A stretch of 64,000 nt of DNA from assembly GCA_958450325.1 (NCBI GenBank), contig OY288242.1:67326062-67390061 (forward strand). Reading direction: 5' to 3'. The notes beneath the pieces are model-generated. The model saw only the letters and a list, made by a program, of their open reading frames with translations. It was not told where the DNA came from and did not search any database. How positions within the stretch are numbered: position 1 is the stretch's first letter; the number at the start of each line of letters is the position of its first letter. The DNA is from Agrostemma githago (lineage: Eukaryota > Streptophyta > Magnoliopsida > Caryophyllales > Caryophyllaceae). Made by a program: the position numbers and the translations under genes. This document shows positions 31,677-42,429 of this stretch, piece after piece.

Positions 31677-34216
31677 TGTAGACATGACATAGGTCCTCCC
31701 CGACGTGGCCACGCGCGGGTTTGGGTAGCGATATGTTTCCCGTGATGAGATGGTTCTCGGGTTGAAATTTAAATCGAAGTTTGGAGTCGCCACCGAACTT
31801 TGTGGGAGTTCAGACCCGTTTGAACCCACTCTATACTTGGGCGTATCGTGCACAAAGCACGACCCGATTTAGTACTAGAGCTTATTGGGTTCGTCCCTTT
31901 GCATAACGATACCGATGCCGAGTTGTCGGGTATCGTGTATCGAATGACTCTCGTATGCCAATGGTTTCGGGCATTCGGAAACCGAGGTTCTGAGTAAGGG
32001 GTGAGGCCGTGAGGGTACGTGTTGGGAAGCCCACGAAGGACACCCAACCCCGCCCGCACATAGCAGCCTCTATTAAGATATTGATTACTTTTTTTATACG
32101 TGCGCTAGTGATTCGGTGAAAAGTTATGCAAACATTGTTTTACGATACATAATATATAATACGTGTTACTACGTCATTTAATGCATCTTGGTTTATGTCG
32201 AAGTGGTTTAGCATGCGATGTTCATTTGAATGCGATAAATGACAAACATCGAAAATAAAGCTCGTAAATAAATTACAAATTACACGGGCGGAAATATAAC
32301 CCGGAATTCACAATACAACAAGCAATAATATAGCAATTGGATTAGCAACGATAATTACGGACTATAAACGGACTCGTAAATAGACGACATAAATAGAAAC
32401 CGCAAATCGAACGATTGGACAAACCCCGATCATTTACACATTTCTTTGTATATTGATCGAAGGACGAATACGTGACTGATTAGGCATGCATCGAAAGTGA
32501 CTCGACGGGACTTTATATCACCTTTAGACTCACGTTGGTGGTCTATAGGGGTCACTCGACCGAGTCATTGAGGGGACTTGATCGAGTGCCCTTTGTGAAG
32601 ATTTCCTGCCCACTTTTGAGGGGGTCACTCGATCGAGTGCCCTCTTTAACTGGTTACAGCTTGCTTTTTAACGACCCATTTTGCGACCTTGTGGGTCGAA
32701 TCGAAGCATGGTCGAGCCAAGTATAAATATTAAGCGATTTATATTAGCCCGACCCTCGATAACTCTTTGTGCACGATGCTCGGTTACGGAACCGGTATCA
32801 AACATTTGGAGTGATTTTTATGAGATCAAAAATAATTGAACTAGATAGAATATCGGTTTCATGCTAATTCAATCATAAAAAATACTTGATTGGATAAAGT
32901 TGATTCGTTGTCGCGAAACTTAAGTCCTTTGCATTTTGATGTCATAATTTGGCTTTTAAACCGATGACAATCGATTTAGCGTCATTGGACATCGCTCGAA
33001 TCGGTTTTGAAAATAGTTTGAAATTAATATACACGGTATTAATATGATGGAAATGTAAAAGTCATTTTAGGGGGTTGACTCACCCTATACAACCAATTAC
33101 GCGAGGTAACGAGATAAGTGACCGTCGACGCGAGTGCAATACTCTTGTGTCCGTGTTTCCTTATCTCGTCACCCTTTGTATTCGGTACGTTAAAGGTGAG
33201 TATTTTATAGTCGAGTTAGTAGTTAGATGCGATAATAAAAAAGTTAGTAACAAAAATATAAATGTTAGTGATGTTAGGAACGATAAATAAAAAGTTAGAT
33301 TGTCAGTGAACGAGAATTAAATGTTAGTATGAAAAAATAGAAAAGGTTAGAGATTAGAAATCGTGGTTTGACACCCTCAACCTACATGTTAATAATCACG
33401 CAAATAGGCTCGTTTTTAGTGTCGTCGAAGGCACGGGAGAGGTGTGAGATATGGAGGGTGAGTTAGGGGTGTGTGATTTGTGGAGATAATGTTCTCGGTC
33501 TTTGACGATTTTTATCTCGGGATGGCCTTGTATATGTGTGAATATGAGAAACTCAAAATGGAGTTGCAAAGATGAGGTTTGAAGGGAGTGTGCAAGGGTT
33601 GTAAAGTTGGAAGAGTTGGTATGGTGAAAAAGTTTGAGGATGCAAAATGTGTGTAGGTTGAATGTTGTGTAATAAGGGAGTATTTATAGACTCGAGCCCC
33701 GTCTAGGGTCACTCGATCGAGTGGCCCTATGTGCACTCAAGCGAGTGCCCTAGAAAATGGTGCCTGAGTGTTTTTTGAGGGTCTACTCGATCAAGTGGCC
33801 CTATGGCACTCGATCGAGTGCCCTTAACCGGGTGTGAAATGTCCGGATTTTGTTATGGCAAGTTGGGATTTGATTGTTTTGATTGATTTGGTTGTTGTGA
33901 CTTGATTCAATTTGCGTATTTGGACATAGCATGAGGCCAGTTACATCTCGAGATTTGACCTTGACCAGAATTTGACTCGGTCGCAAAAGATGGTTTTATT
34001 TCCGGTGACGATTTCAGCTCAAAATAGCTTTATTATATTGGGAACGACCTGCTGAGTCTGAATTTGTGGTCGGTTTTGAGAGATTCACACTCCGTTAACT
34101 GCCCACGAAGGATACTATGGATTCTGAGACCGTATTCGAGCGTATTAATGCATGTTAGCGTCCGATCATCATCAGGTTGTTTGTCGGAGACTACTATAGA
34201 CACAAGTAGTCAAAAT

Positions 34217-34229
<13 letters not shown>
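31677..34229 (-). repeat. Lone LTR of the TGTAGACATGACATAGG family
   Basis: Begins TGTAGACATG at 31677, like the LTRs of elements A and B, and runs to GTCAAAATGCAG then GTCTCT at about 34229, where the family end GTGTCTACA has merged into a (CT)n run. No interior sequence follows, so it is a solo LTR or LTR-only remnant. It is a diverged subfamily: the first 430 bp and last 250 bp match A and B, the middle does not. It contains several CACTCGATCGAGTG palindromes (32546-32642, 33710-33832). No TSD found because the right end is eroded. Confidence 0.8.
33681..33688 (-). promoter_or_regulatory. TATA box in lone LTR
   Basis: TATAAATA on the minus strand, context GTCTATAAATACTCCC. Four CACTCGATCGAGTG-type palindromes lie immediately upstream (33710-33832) in the direction of transcription. 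Confidence 0.55.

Positions 34230-34248
<19 letters not shown>
34221..34248. repeat. (CT)n microsatellite
   Basis: About 14 CT units between the LTR end and a small inverted-repeat element. Confidence 0.9.
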
Positions 34249-34253
<5 letters not shown>

Positions 34254-34506
34254 GGACAAAGACTCTTATAATTTCATAAGTTCTAGTGTTAAAGTTATAC
34301 AAAAAGTGCTTAAAGTTACACGAGATGGGTCTAAAGTTACATTTTATTACTTGAAGTGATAAAAATGCTTCAAAATTGATATATAACTTTAATATTACGC
34401 ACTTTTATCACTTCAAGTGATTAAGCACATGTCGTGTAACTTTAAACACTTTTGGTGTAACTTTAACACTAGAACTTATGAACTTATAAGAGTTCTTGTC
34501 CTTATG
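34249..34506. mobile_element. MITE with about 50-bp terminal inverted repeats
   Basis: 258 bp. The left end CATAAGGACAAAGACTCTTA and the complement of the right end CATAAGGACAAGAACTCTTA continue matching through CATAAGTTCTAGTGTTAAAG. The middle repeats AAAGTTACAC and ACTTGAAGTGATAA words in both directions. No coding sequence. Superfamily not assigned; flanks are a CT run on one side and ATCCTATCTCTG on the other, so the TSD is unclear. Confidence 0.8.
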
Positions 34507-34812
34507 TGATCCTATCTCTGTATATAGATAGGCTCTTATGAGTCCTTCTCATCTTTTGAGTCCCTAAGTCCTTCTACCAATCATAATTGGATGGTGGAAG
34601 GATGGATGGCCAAGATGCCTCCATCTTTTGCTTCATTTAAAAAAAATATTGCTTCATAAATTGGTGGAACGTAACTGCCATCAAAATAGGAAACCATATC
34701 ATTCAGTATCACATTCATTCATCTCATTCATACCCATTCATACCCTAATTAAAAAAATTCTCTCTTCATTCATCTTTTTCCGTGCGGCTGCAACATCTTG
34801 TTCATCAATTCA

Positions 34813-34846
34813 ATGGCTGATCTGCAGATTGTCGAGCACAGTAACA
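34813..34846 (+). other. Exon-like piece 1 with splice donor
   Basis: ATGGCTGATCTGCAG... encodes MADLQIVEHSN and ends at GTGAGT. 34 nt, phase 1. Almost the same piece is repeated 147 bp later and a related one lies at 46577. Confidence 0.4.
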
Positions 34847-34959
34847 GTGAGTTTTTATTAATGGTTTATATAGTAACGCCATGTAAGTCATCTAACCACT
34901 GCTTCGTACCGTAACGCCTATTTTTTTCCTCATCGTCATTCATCTTCATCATGTTGTTC

Positions 34960-34993
34960 ATGGCAGATCTGCAAACTATCGACTACGTCAACG
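34960..34993 (+). other. Exon-like piece 2 with splice donor
   Basis: Encodes MADLQTIDYVN and ends at GTGAGT, 34 nt, phase 1. Tandem duplicate of the piece at 34813. Confidence 0.4.
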
Positions 34994-36792
34994 GTGAGTT
35001 GTTATTTATTGTTTATAGAGTAACACTGATTTCATATTGAAGCATCATAATTGTTTCTATTAATCAACTATTTCTTTGTATTAACGATGATGATTAAGTA
35101 CGTGTGGTTTTGATTGTTTTAAGAGTTATTTTGATGTTTATCAGGATTCGGCGAAGATGGTTTAATAGAAGATGCAAAAGTAGAGTAATAGTGCAGGGAT
35201 TCGAAAAAAATCAAGAGGCAATTGATTTCTCTATAAAATCCACGCATAAGATAGATAAACTCTTGTAAAACTACTTGGAGTAACACATAGAATGGATTAG
35301 AGTAACACGTTTGTAACGTTGGTGTAACATTATTTTTATGTTGGAGTTGGATGACGACGACAAAAAAGATGAAGAAGAAGAAGAAGAAGAAGAAGACAAG
35401 AGGAGGAAGATGACGACGACCTCTAGTTCTGTTACTCTTGTTTTCGTCTTTTGTATATGTTGATGATCTTTTTTTTATATTAAGTAGTAGTCATTTCTAG
35501 AGTTACACACTTCATTGTCTAGAGTAACACGCTTGATTAGTAAGCGTACCTTGTTTGAGACATTGTAATTATATTGATATTTGATGGTTTTTTTATTTTT
35601 ATTTTTCTAGTTCACCAAGTTGTCTGGTCATTAAGGTGGAGTCATTTAACATTGGTTCTTATTAATAATACTGTACTTGGAGTAATAATACTATAGTAGT
35701 CATTCCTGGAGTAACAAACTTCATTATCTAGTGTAACACACTTGATTAGTTAGAATAACTTGCTTGATAGATTGGAATTATATTGATATTTGAGGTTTTT
35801 GGATGTCCTACAGTTCACCAAATACTGTATTTGGAGTGAGAATACTCAATAATCGCTAAGTAACACAAATTGGAGTAGCACACTTGATGATGAATTATGT
35901 GTCTACTAGATTAGTGTTACATCAATGACGATGGTTCGGGCCACGAAATAAGTTAACATTAGCATGCGTCCAAAGGACAATATTTCGTAGAGTGGACATG
36001 ACATAGGTCCACCCCAACGCGGTCACGCGCGGGTTTGGGTAGGCGAATGAATCTCCATATGAAACGGATCGAATTGAAATTTAGGTCTATGTGGAGTCGC
36101 CACCGAATTTTGTGGTTATTCGGAACCATTCGAGCCCACTCTATGTCGTAGTGGTCCGTATACGAAATACAGCCCATTTCTGATGTCAGAGTTTATTGGG
36201 CTCGTCCCTTCGCATTTGATACCAATACCGACGTTATCGGATATTGTGTATTGAATGACTCTCGTGCGCCAACGGTTTCGGGCATCCGGAAACCGAGGTT
36301 CTGAGTAAGGGGTGAGGGTACGTGTTGGGAAGCCCACAAAGGACACCCAACCCCGCCCGCACATTAGCGGCCTCTACTAAGAATTCGAATGACTTTTTAA
36401 TACGCGCGTTAGTTGAACGGGAAAATGATATGCAAAGATTACTTTCCCTAAACATGTGAATGGAATTGAAAAGGGTTTCTAAGCCAATTTAATGCAATTA
36501 ATTCTACGTCAAAGTGGAATTTTAGCATGTGGGTTCATTTTAGTAAAATAAAACAAACGATGAAAATTGACAAAAGAAACAAGCGAAATGTTAGTAATGA
36601 TATAACGAATAATAACGGTTTGTGCAAATATTGAATTGTATAGAATGATGCAAGTGAGTTAATGCATGGTTTTGAAAAAGGTTATGACACGTGATTGATT
36701 AACACGTGTTGACCGAGGTCAAGGAAAAAAATATCGAGATCTAAAAAAAATGTTTTGTCTAAAAAAAATGATGTTCGATGAATAATAATAAA

Positions 36793-37492
36793 TCTGCTGG
36801 GTTCGATCGATATTCCTCAACAATCATTGTTTTCCCACTTTGTTAGCACAAGGGAGAGATTACACGGTAAGAGAAGGATATGCGTGGCTGTATAGTAAAA
36901 TACAGGAAGTGGACTGGTATCAGGGTATTTGGAATCGTATGAGTATCCCCAAACATTGTTATATAGCTTGGCTTATCAGCCACAAGAGATTACTGACAAA
37001 AGATCGATTGGCTCGAATGCAAATGGTGGTAGATGGAGACTGTTATTTGTGTGGGGCTGCCAGTGAATCGCATGTGCATTTGTTCACTGATTGCAGATAT
37101 ACAAGAGCCTGCTTCATGCTCCTGAGCACTTGGTTGGGTATTACTATAGCGCCTGCAGATACTATCAAATGGTGGAAGTGCTTGCGACACAAATCAAAAC
37201 TATTCAAACAAGTCCTAGCAGCGGGTATTGTGAGTATGTGGTATCATGTGTGGATTGAGAGAAATAAGTGTCGGTTGAGTGAGGCTGTGACTCGACCTGA
37301 GATTGTTTATATGCAGATCAAGAGAGAGCTTAGAGCTAGAATTAGACAAAGGATGAGTACAATACCGTGTAAGCATATAGACGTCATAAGTAGATTAATG
37401 GCGTGAAAGATTATATTTTGAGTGTCCGACAGCACTAAGTTGTAATTTTGGTTCAATTAATCAATATACTTACATTGTTACCAAAAAAAAAA
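36793..37492 (+). mobile_element. 5'-truncated L1-type LINE insertion
   Basis: 700 bp ending in an A-run after TACATTGTTACC, flanked by a 16-bp target duplication GATGAATAATAATAAA (36777-36792 and 37493-37508). Element A's other LTR has the uninterrupted site at about 44580. Variable-length TSD, 5' truncation and 3' A-tail are the signature of target-primed reverse transcription. Confidence 0.95.
36840..37406 (+). pseudogene. LINE reverse-transcriptase C-terminus with zf-RVT domain
   Basis: 188-codon open frame, the tail of an L1-type ORF2. It contains the zf-RVT zinc-binding region: WNRMSIPKH at about 30-40, then DGDCYLCG (C-x2-C) near 65-73 and ESHVHLFTDC. This domain follows RT in plant LINEs. 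Polymerase and endonuclease domains are absent, lost by 5' truncation. The upstream in-frame region belongs to the insertion start, so the Met is incidental. The frame is intact, suggesting a recent insertion. Confidence 0.88.
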
Positions 37493-38644
37493 GATGAATA
37501 ATAATAAAAAAGAGCGAAATTGCTTTCTTCGGAAAATTAATGATTTTATTAAATCGCGTACAAAAATTGCGTAATTTGCACTCGACTTAATATTTTCGAT
37601 ATTCGTCGTATTCAATATTCGATTATGAAATCCATATTAAATACTTGGAATAATTTATACTCGATTTTAATTGAGATGCCCGTCATATCCCATATTCGAT
37701 TATGGAATCGATATGGAATACTAGAGTGAAAAAATAAAGAATATTGATTTGAATCGTTTAAAATAACCAAGACGATATAGATATTCCTCCGCGTTTGTAG
37801 TGTCATGATTCGAACGAATTAAATAACATCTACGTTAGCATCAACGAAAAATTGAATTGGCTAAATTGTTTGATTAGATTATTAGACTCGACATCCAATT
37901 ATAGAATTGGCATCGGATCTAACGTATCGACACTTTGCTTGAATGAAAACTTGATTCCCTCGGCTTTTCCGACATCGATATAAATCCCTAAGGATTAGGA
38001 TGTCAGATCCGCGGCAACGGATTTCGACCCTTATTAAATATAATGCTTGTTTTTTGAAAATTAATGTAAATATGCGACTAATGATAATGATGCAAACAAA
38101 ATAAAAAAAATATTGTTTATGTTAACTTATCTCAATAATCAAATAATCGGGGTATTGGAACAAGCGACCGTCAACGCTGTGTGCAGTACACTTGTAAATT
38201 CGTGTTTCCTTATTCCGATACCCCTCTTATTCGACACAAATCGATAAGTATTTTAATGTTTTGTATTAGTTATTATAGAAATTATGATGCAATAAAGAAA
38301 AAAATAAAAATAATAAAAAAGTAAGAAAAAGCGAAGAAGATGACGAGAGGAAGAGAAGAAGGAGAGAACGGGGTTTTGACACCCTCAACCTACATGTTCT
38401 TGTCTCGGATCGAACTCGTAACCATGGCTTTAACACAAGAGTCTTCGAGGTTTTATGGAGGTTAAGTTATGGTGGCTCGGGATTGATTCCTAAAACTAGG
38501 TTTAGGGTTTTTTTGCTAGTGTAGAATTGCTAGGGTTTGATTAGGGTTGCATGTATAAGATTAGGGTTCTTTTTGAAGTGGTAAAAGTTGAATTAGGGTT
38601 GAATTTGATGTGTAAAAGATGTGTAATTGTGTGTGCATGGGGTT

Positions 38645-38654
38645 GCTTATATAG
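38645..38654 (-). promoter_or_regulatory. TATA box in element A 3' LTR
   Basis: CTATATAAGC on the minus strand, within the part of the LTR expected to be U3. Confidence 0.5.
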
Positions 38655-39067
38655 GCATTGCCCATGTACTTTGGTGTCTAGGGTTTTTGCTCTGACGGAC
38701 TTGACCTGATGGCCCGTCTGAAGGTGGACTGTTGGTTTTGCTTCTTGAGTTGGACTTTTTGTATTTGAGTGGCTACTTTGATGTGTCTCGGAAACGACTT
38801 TGACCAGGGTTGACCAAATTGCTAAAAGTCGGTTTTATTTCCGGTGTCGGTTTCGGCCCAAATTAGCCTTATTTGATTTGAAACGGCCCACTGGACCTGG
38901 ATTTGAGGTTGATTTTGTGATATTTGTACTCTGTAAGTGTGTTAGCCAACGATTAATGGATTTGAGCCCGTATTCGAGCGCATAGAAGCATGTTAGCGTC
39001 CGATCATCATCGGGTGTTTTTTGGAAACTGCTATAGACACCTGGCAGTCAAAATGCGGGTGTCTACA

Positions 39068-39080
39068 GAGCCCCCACTCT
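39068..39080 (-). promoter_or_regulatory. Polypurine tract of element A
   Basis: AGAGTGGGGGCTC on the minus strand directly before TGTAGACA. The same tract is present in element B. Confidence 0.75.
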
Positions 39081-40429
39081 GACTGAGGCTTGGACAAGGC
39101 GAAAGTCAGAGTAGCCACCAGGCCAATCGCGGATTGAAACCTGGCGGACTTCCGGTCGGGTCGTTTATAGTCCATTAGACTCGCGTGAAGGGCTCGCCAG
39201 CCATAAGCTGATGACGATAACTCCGTGGTGAATTGGACTTGTCGCATAAGTCCTGGGTGCGCCTGTATGTAGGCCCATCCCGTTAGATACCACCGTTGGC
39301 TTCCGCTGGGGAGGTATAGTGGGTTGTATGTCCTGCTTGAGTCGTACCTGTATAAGTCACATAAAATGCATGCAACACGTAGGTAGCAAAATGACTCGCG
39401 CTGGGGGAAAATGATTTTTTGAAAACTTGAATTTTGAAATATTGAAAATTTGAGATTTTTGAATTTTGGAAACTTTGAGATTTTTGACTCCTAACAAAGA
39501 TTAGGAAAGTAATTTGCATTTTAAATAGACCGAAATTTGACCTTGTCGAAAAGGATCTTTTTTCGAATGGCTAGATTTTGCAAATTTCAAAGTGGAATTT
39601 GAAGAGAGAGGCCTACCGACAGACTCGACTCTGGACGTGACCGGACGAGTTGACTGACACGAGTGGACTCTCAAGGGGTTGGACCGTGACTCGGTAGGGG
39701 TTTGGGCCACCTAACAAGACTCCTGAGTTGCGCTATTCCGTAACCTAGGCGAGTGGCAACACGGTCGCACATCGAAATGGGATAGATATGCTATGGGGGG
39801 ATTGCAGTAGCCTGTAATGAGACTGTTTTAGTCTGGTGCCCTTCCGGATTTCTGATTTTAGGGTACATTCCCGAAGTGGGTATTGCCTCGAGTCCCGACA
39901 GATTCTTGTCTTTAACTGAGCCAAGTACTAGGACACACTACAGAAAGAAGGCTAGATTTTTTCTTGGATTTATCTGGATTTTGTGAGTGGATGGAGAACT
40001 TCTGCCTAGGAGAAGCCCCCGGGACAACAAAGCTAGCTGTTGAGAACATGATGGTGTCGTGACCGGAATGATAGTGCTTTTTGAATGTGTGTCGATATGG
40101 GTGGTTGTGCCTCTGTTGAAAGGCTGCCTACGTATTCACGTGTAGTGAAATCAAACCATGTCGTAGTTCAGTGTCGGAAGACGTATTATGGTGCCCATTC
40201 TAATAGGACTTTGTGTGTAACTAGCCATAATGACGGTGTAGGCTAGGTGCATTCCCAGTGACGTCTTGATCAAAGGGTGAGAATGGTTAGGATGTTAATC
40301 CTGTGACTGTGAGCGTTCTCCGGGGTAGCCCCCAGAGGTGGTGTGAACTATTTGGACATTATCTATGCCGACTGCAAGTTGAGTTCCCGTGTTTGGGGTT
40401 GGTAACTGGTTTGGATGGGATTTTAACGA

Positions 40430-40552
40430 GTTTTGTTCTCGGGATTTTTAACGAGTTCTGCTCTCGGGATTTTTAACGAGTTCTGCTCTCGGGGAATTTT
40501 AACGAGTTTTGTTCTCGGGATTTTTAACGAGTTCTGCTCTCGAGGAATTTGA
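40430..40552. repeat. Tandem repeat of about 28-30 bp in element A
   Basis: Five units of TTTTAACGAGTTCTGCTCTCGGGA with small variations. Each unit contains a CGAG...CTCG inverted repeat. Element B has a single residual stretch at the equivalent place (near 55790). Confidence 0.85.
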
Positions 40553-40589
40553 TGTTTTTGGAAATGTGGTGCTAGGAAGTAAATGGCTT

Positions 40590-40745
40590 TGATGACTCGA
40601 AATCTGGAGCTCGGTTCTGTGGAGCTAAGGCTTCGATGGCTGGTTTGATAATGTGGGATCTGGTTTTGATGACTCGAAATCTGGAGCTTGGTTCTGTGGA
40701 GCTAAGGCTTCGAGGGCTGGTTTGATAATGCGGGATTTGGTTTCC
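40590..40745. repeat. Two-copy 77-bp tandem duplication
   Basis: GATGACTCGAAATCTGGAGC starts at 40591 and 40668; copies differ at a few bases. Element B has one copy. Confidence 0.85.
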
Positions 40746-40924
40746 ATGTCTGGCCCTAATTGTTAGGGGTATCCTATGGAGCTTGAATCCTCAAAATTCC
40801 GGGCTGTCTCTGGCCTGGGTCTCGGAAAGGTCTTGAGGGTTGTAATGTGGGAAAGCTGAGTGTGGTGTTAGCTGACCAGCTTGATTGTTACTCCCCTATT
40901 GGATGGCACGGATAATTTTGAATT

Positions 40925-41110
40925 TGACCGTACCACGGTCAAAAGGATTTTCACTTGAGCTGACCGTTGACCACGGTCATGGGTATTTGATTTTTGATTG
41001 ACCTCTTAGCCGCGGTCATGGGTTTTGATAATTTTGACCGTACCCTGGTCGTGGGGCTTTCCTTTGAATTGACCGTTGACCACGGTCATGGGTATTCTGA
41101 ATTTTTTGAT
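40925..41110. repeat. GACCGT...ACGGTC palindrome cluster
   Basis: Several palindromes of the type GACCGTTGACCACGGTC, followed by ATGGGTATT, spaced 40-60 bp apart. A matching cluster occurs in element B at 56150-56310. Confidence 0.75.
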
Positions 41111-41732
41111 GATGGCCTGCTTTTTTTTTTTTGGCCTTTTGCCTTTTTTTTTTCTCATGTACTTTCGATTTTTTTTGTCCAGTTTTCTTTTTTTGATGGT
41201 CTTCTTTTTGTTTTGGCCCTTTCTTTTTGATGGCCTTCTTTTGTTTTTTTTTTACTTTTGATTTTTTTGTCCAGTGTTTTTTTTGTTTTTTTTTGCCGGT
41301 CAGACTAACACCTAAGGTAGGGATTGGTCAGTCTTATTGGAGGGGTATTTTATTGTGGGAAATGGGCTTGCCTCCCGTCTTGAACCCAAACTAGGAGATT
41401 ACCTAGATTTGTCATAGGATTCGATACCGCTCCTGCTACGGGTAGTTATGTGGTTTTTCTATACCAGACACGAAATAGGTAAAAAGAAAACACGGGCTCG
41501 GTTTCCTGCAGTCATTATAGATGTGCCTATAATAGTCACGTGCGTGTGCTCACAGTGTATGATGGTGTTCATCATGTTCTCGGAAACACATAAGGAAAAT
41601 ATATATGAGAAAGAATATTGAAAGCTGATTTTATTGAATTTTGAAAAAGAGGACAGAATACAACTGACTCTGACTCTGACTTTGACCTTGGCTTTGGAAT
41701 AGAACATCCTAGACTCAGACTCAGACTCGGAC

Positions 41733-42176
41733 TTAAGTCAAATCCGGACTCTTGGGTGCATGAGAGGTAGATTGGATGCTTCGGTCATCGGGCCCTGTGT
41801 AGTCCACGAGGGGCTTTGCAAGTGACAATGTTTCCAAAACGGGAGTCTTCCCGGCATCGAGGAAGTCTTGAATGAGGTGTTTCAGCTTCCAGAATTGTTC
41901 CGTATCGTGTCTCCTCCCTTTGTGGAATTCGCAGTAATACTCGGCGTTCCATGCTTTGGAACGTTTCTCCACAGGTGGGTCGGCTGTTGGGCCTATAGGT
42001 AGCATTAGGCCCTTCGGAACCAAGCTCTGGAAAGCGACGGTGTAGGACATATCCAAGTGAGTAAATGTCCTTTCCTTTGACTGGTTCTTGATTCTTGGAG
42101 AGGTGACTTGAGGGTTAATTACCTCTCTCGGCCTTGCCATCTTGAGGGTATCGGACAGTTTCGTAAGAGTGTTCAC
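41733..42176 (-). pseudogene. Element A gag remnant with Cys-His knuckle
   Basis: 147-codon frame. Residues about 78-112 read YYCEFHKGRRHDTEQFW then KLKHLIQDFLDAGK, the C-x2-H...H knuckle-and-helix typical of gypsy gag C-termini, although the last Cys is replaced by Trp. The capsid domain is absent here but present in element B. Overlaps the upstream gag frame in another phase, showing a frameshift. Confidence 0.65.
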
Positions 42177-42414
42177 CCTTCGAATGGCTCAGTTGGATGA
42201 CTGGCTGCCTTACCCGCTCTAGTTGTGTTAGACGGGATCGGGTTTTTACAAGGTCTTCTTCGATGATGGTTACCCTGGAACTTAGGTTATCCAGGGCAGT
42301 ATCGATTTTCGAGAAGATGTTGTTAATGGAGCAAGATGGCATAAGCATACTCCCCTGGATATCCCCTTTCTTGACGGCATGGGATTTGTCGTGGTTTGGT
42401 AGTGTCTCGTTCAT
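42115..42414 (-). pseudogene. Element A gag N-terminal coiled-coil remnant
   Basis: 99-codon frame with a heptad-like region (INNIFSKIDTALDNLSSRV, IIEEDLVKTRSRLTQLE) about residues 30-68. The N-terminal gag of element B also begins with a coiled coil, supporting the assignment. Located about 1.4 kb from the PBS. Confidence 0.5.
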
Positions 42415-42429
42415 AGGGTCCCTGATCGG

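Larger units (their letters stand above)
34525..35990 (+). mobile_element. GAGTAACAC-rich inverted-repeat element, left part
   Basis: Left end TAGATAGGCTCTTATGAGTCC matches the left end of the complete relative at 46297, followed by the same GAGTCC...AAGTCC and GGATGGATGGCCAAGATGC blocks. The interior has scattered GAGTAACAC words (for example 35280-35330, 35520, 35700) and a (GAA)n run at 35373-35394. The right end is missing: the element is interrupted at 35990 by LTR element A, and similar sequence resumes after it at 46017. Non-coding apart from two exon-like pieces. Possibly a Mutator-like non-autonomous element. Confidence 0.6.
35991..39067 (-). repeat. Element A 3' LTR, interrupted by a LINE
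   Basis: Begins AGTGGACATG (family TGTGGACATG, first base changed) and ends GTGTCTACA. Without the 700-bp LINE and one TSD it is about 2.36 kb. Confidence 0.88.
39081..41700 (-). other. Element A untranslated 3' region
   Basis: No coding sequence. It contains several internal repeats described separately (40430-40552, 40590-40745, 40925-41110) and a poly-T-rich block at 41110-41290. Most of it aligns with 54086-56750 of element B. Confidence 0.7.

Noticed and set aside
36840..37406. Host gene encoding a zinc-binding protein
   Set aside because: A-tail, 16-bp TSD and zf-RVT motif show it is a LINE tail.
38505..38580. TTTAGGGTTTTT-like stretch resembling telomere repeat
   Set aside because: Only single scattered TTTAGGG/TAGGGTT words within an LTR, no tandem array.
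41076..41261. Phe-rich hydrophobic frames that look like membrane segments
   Set aside because: They come from a poly-T-rich untranslated block of element A.
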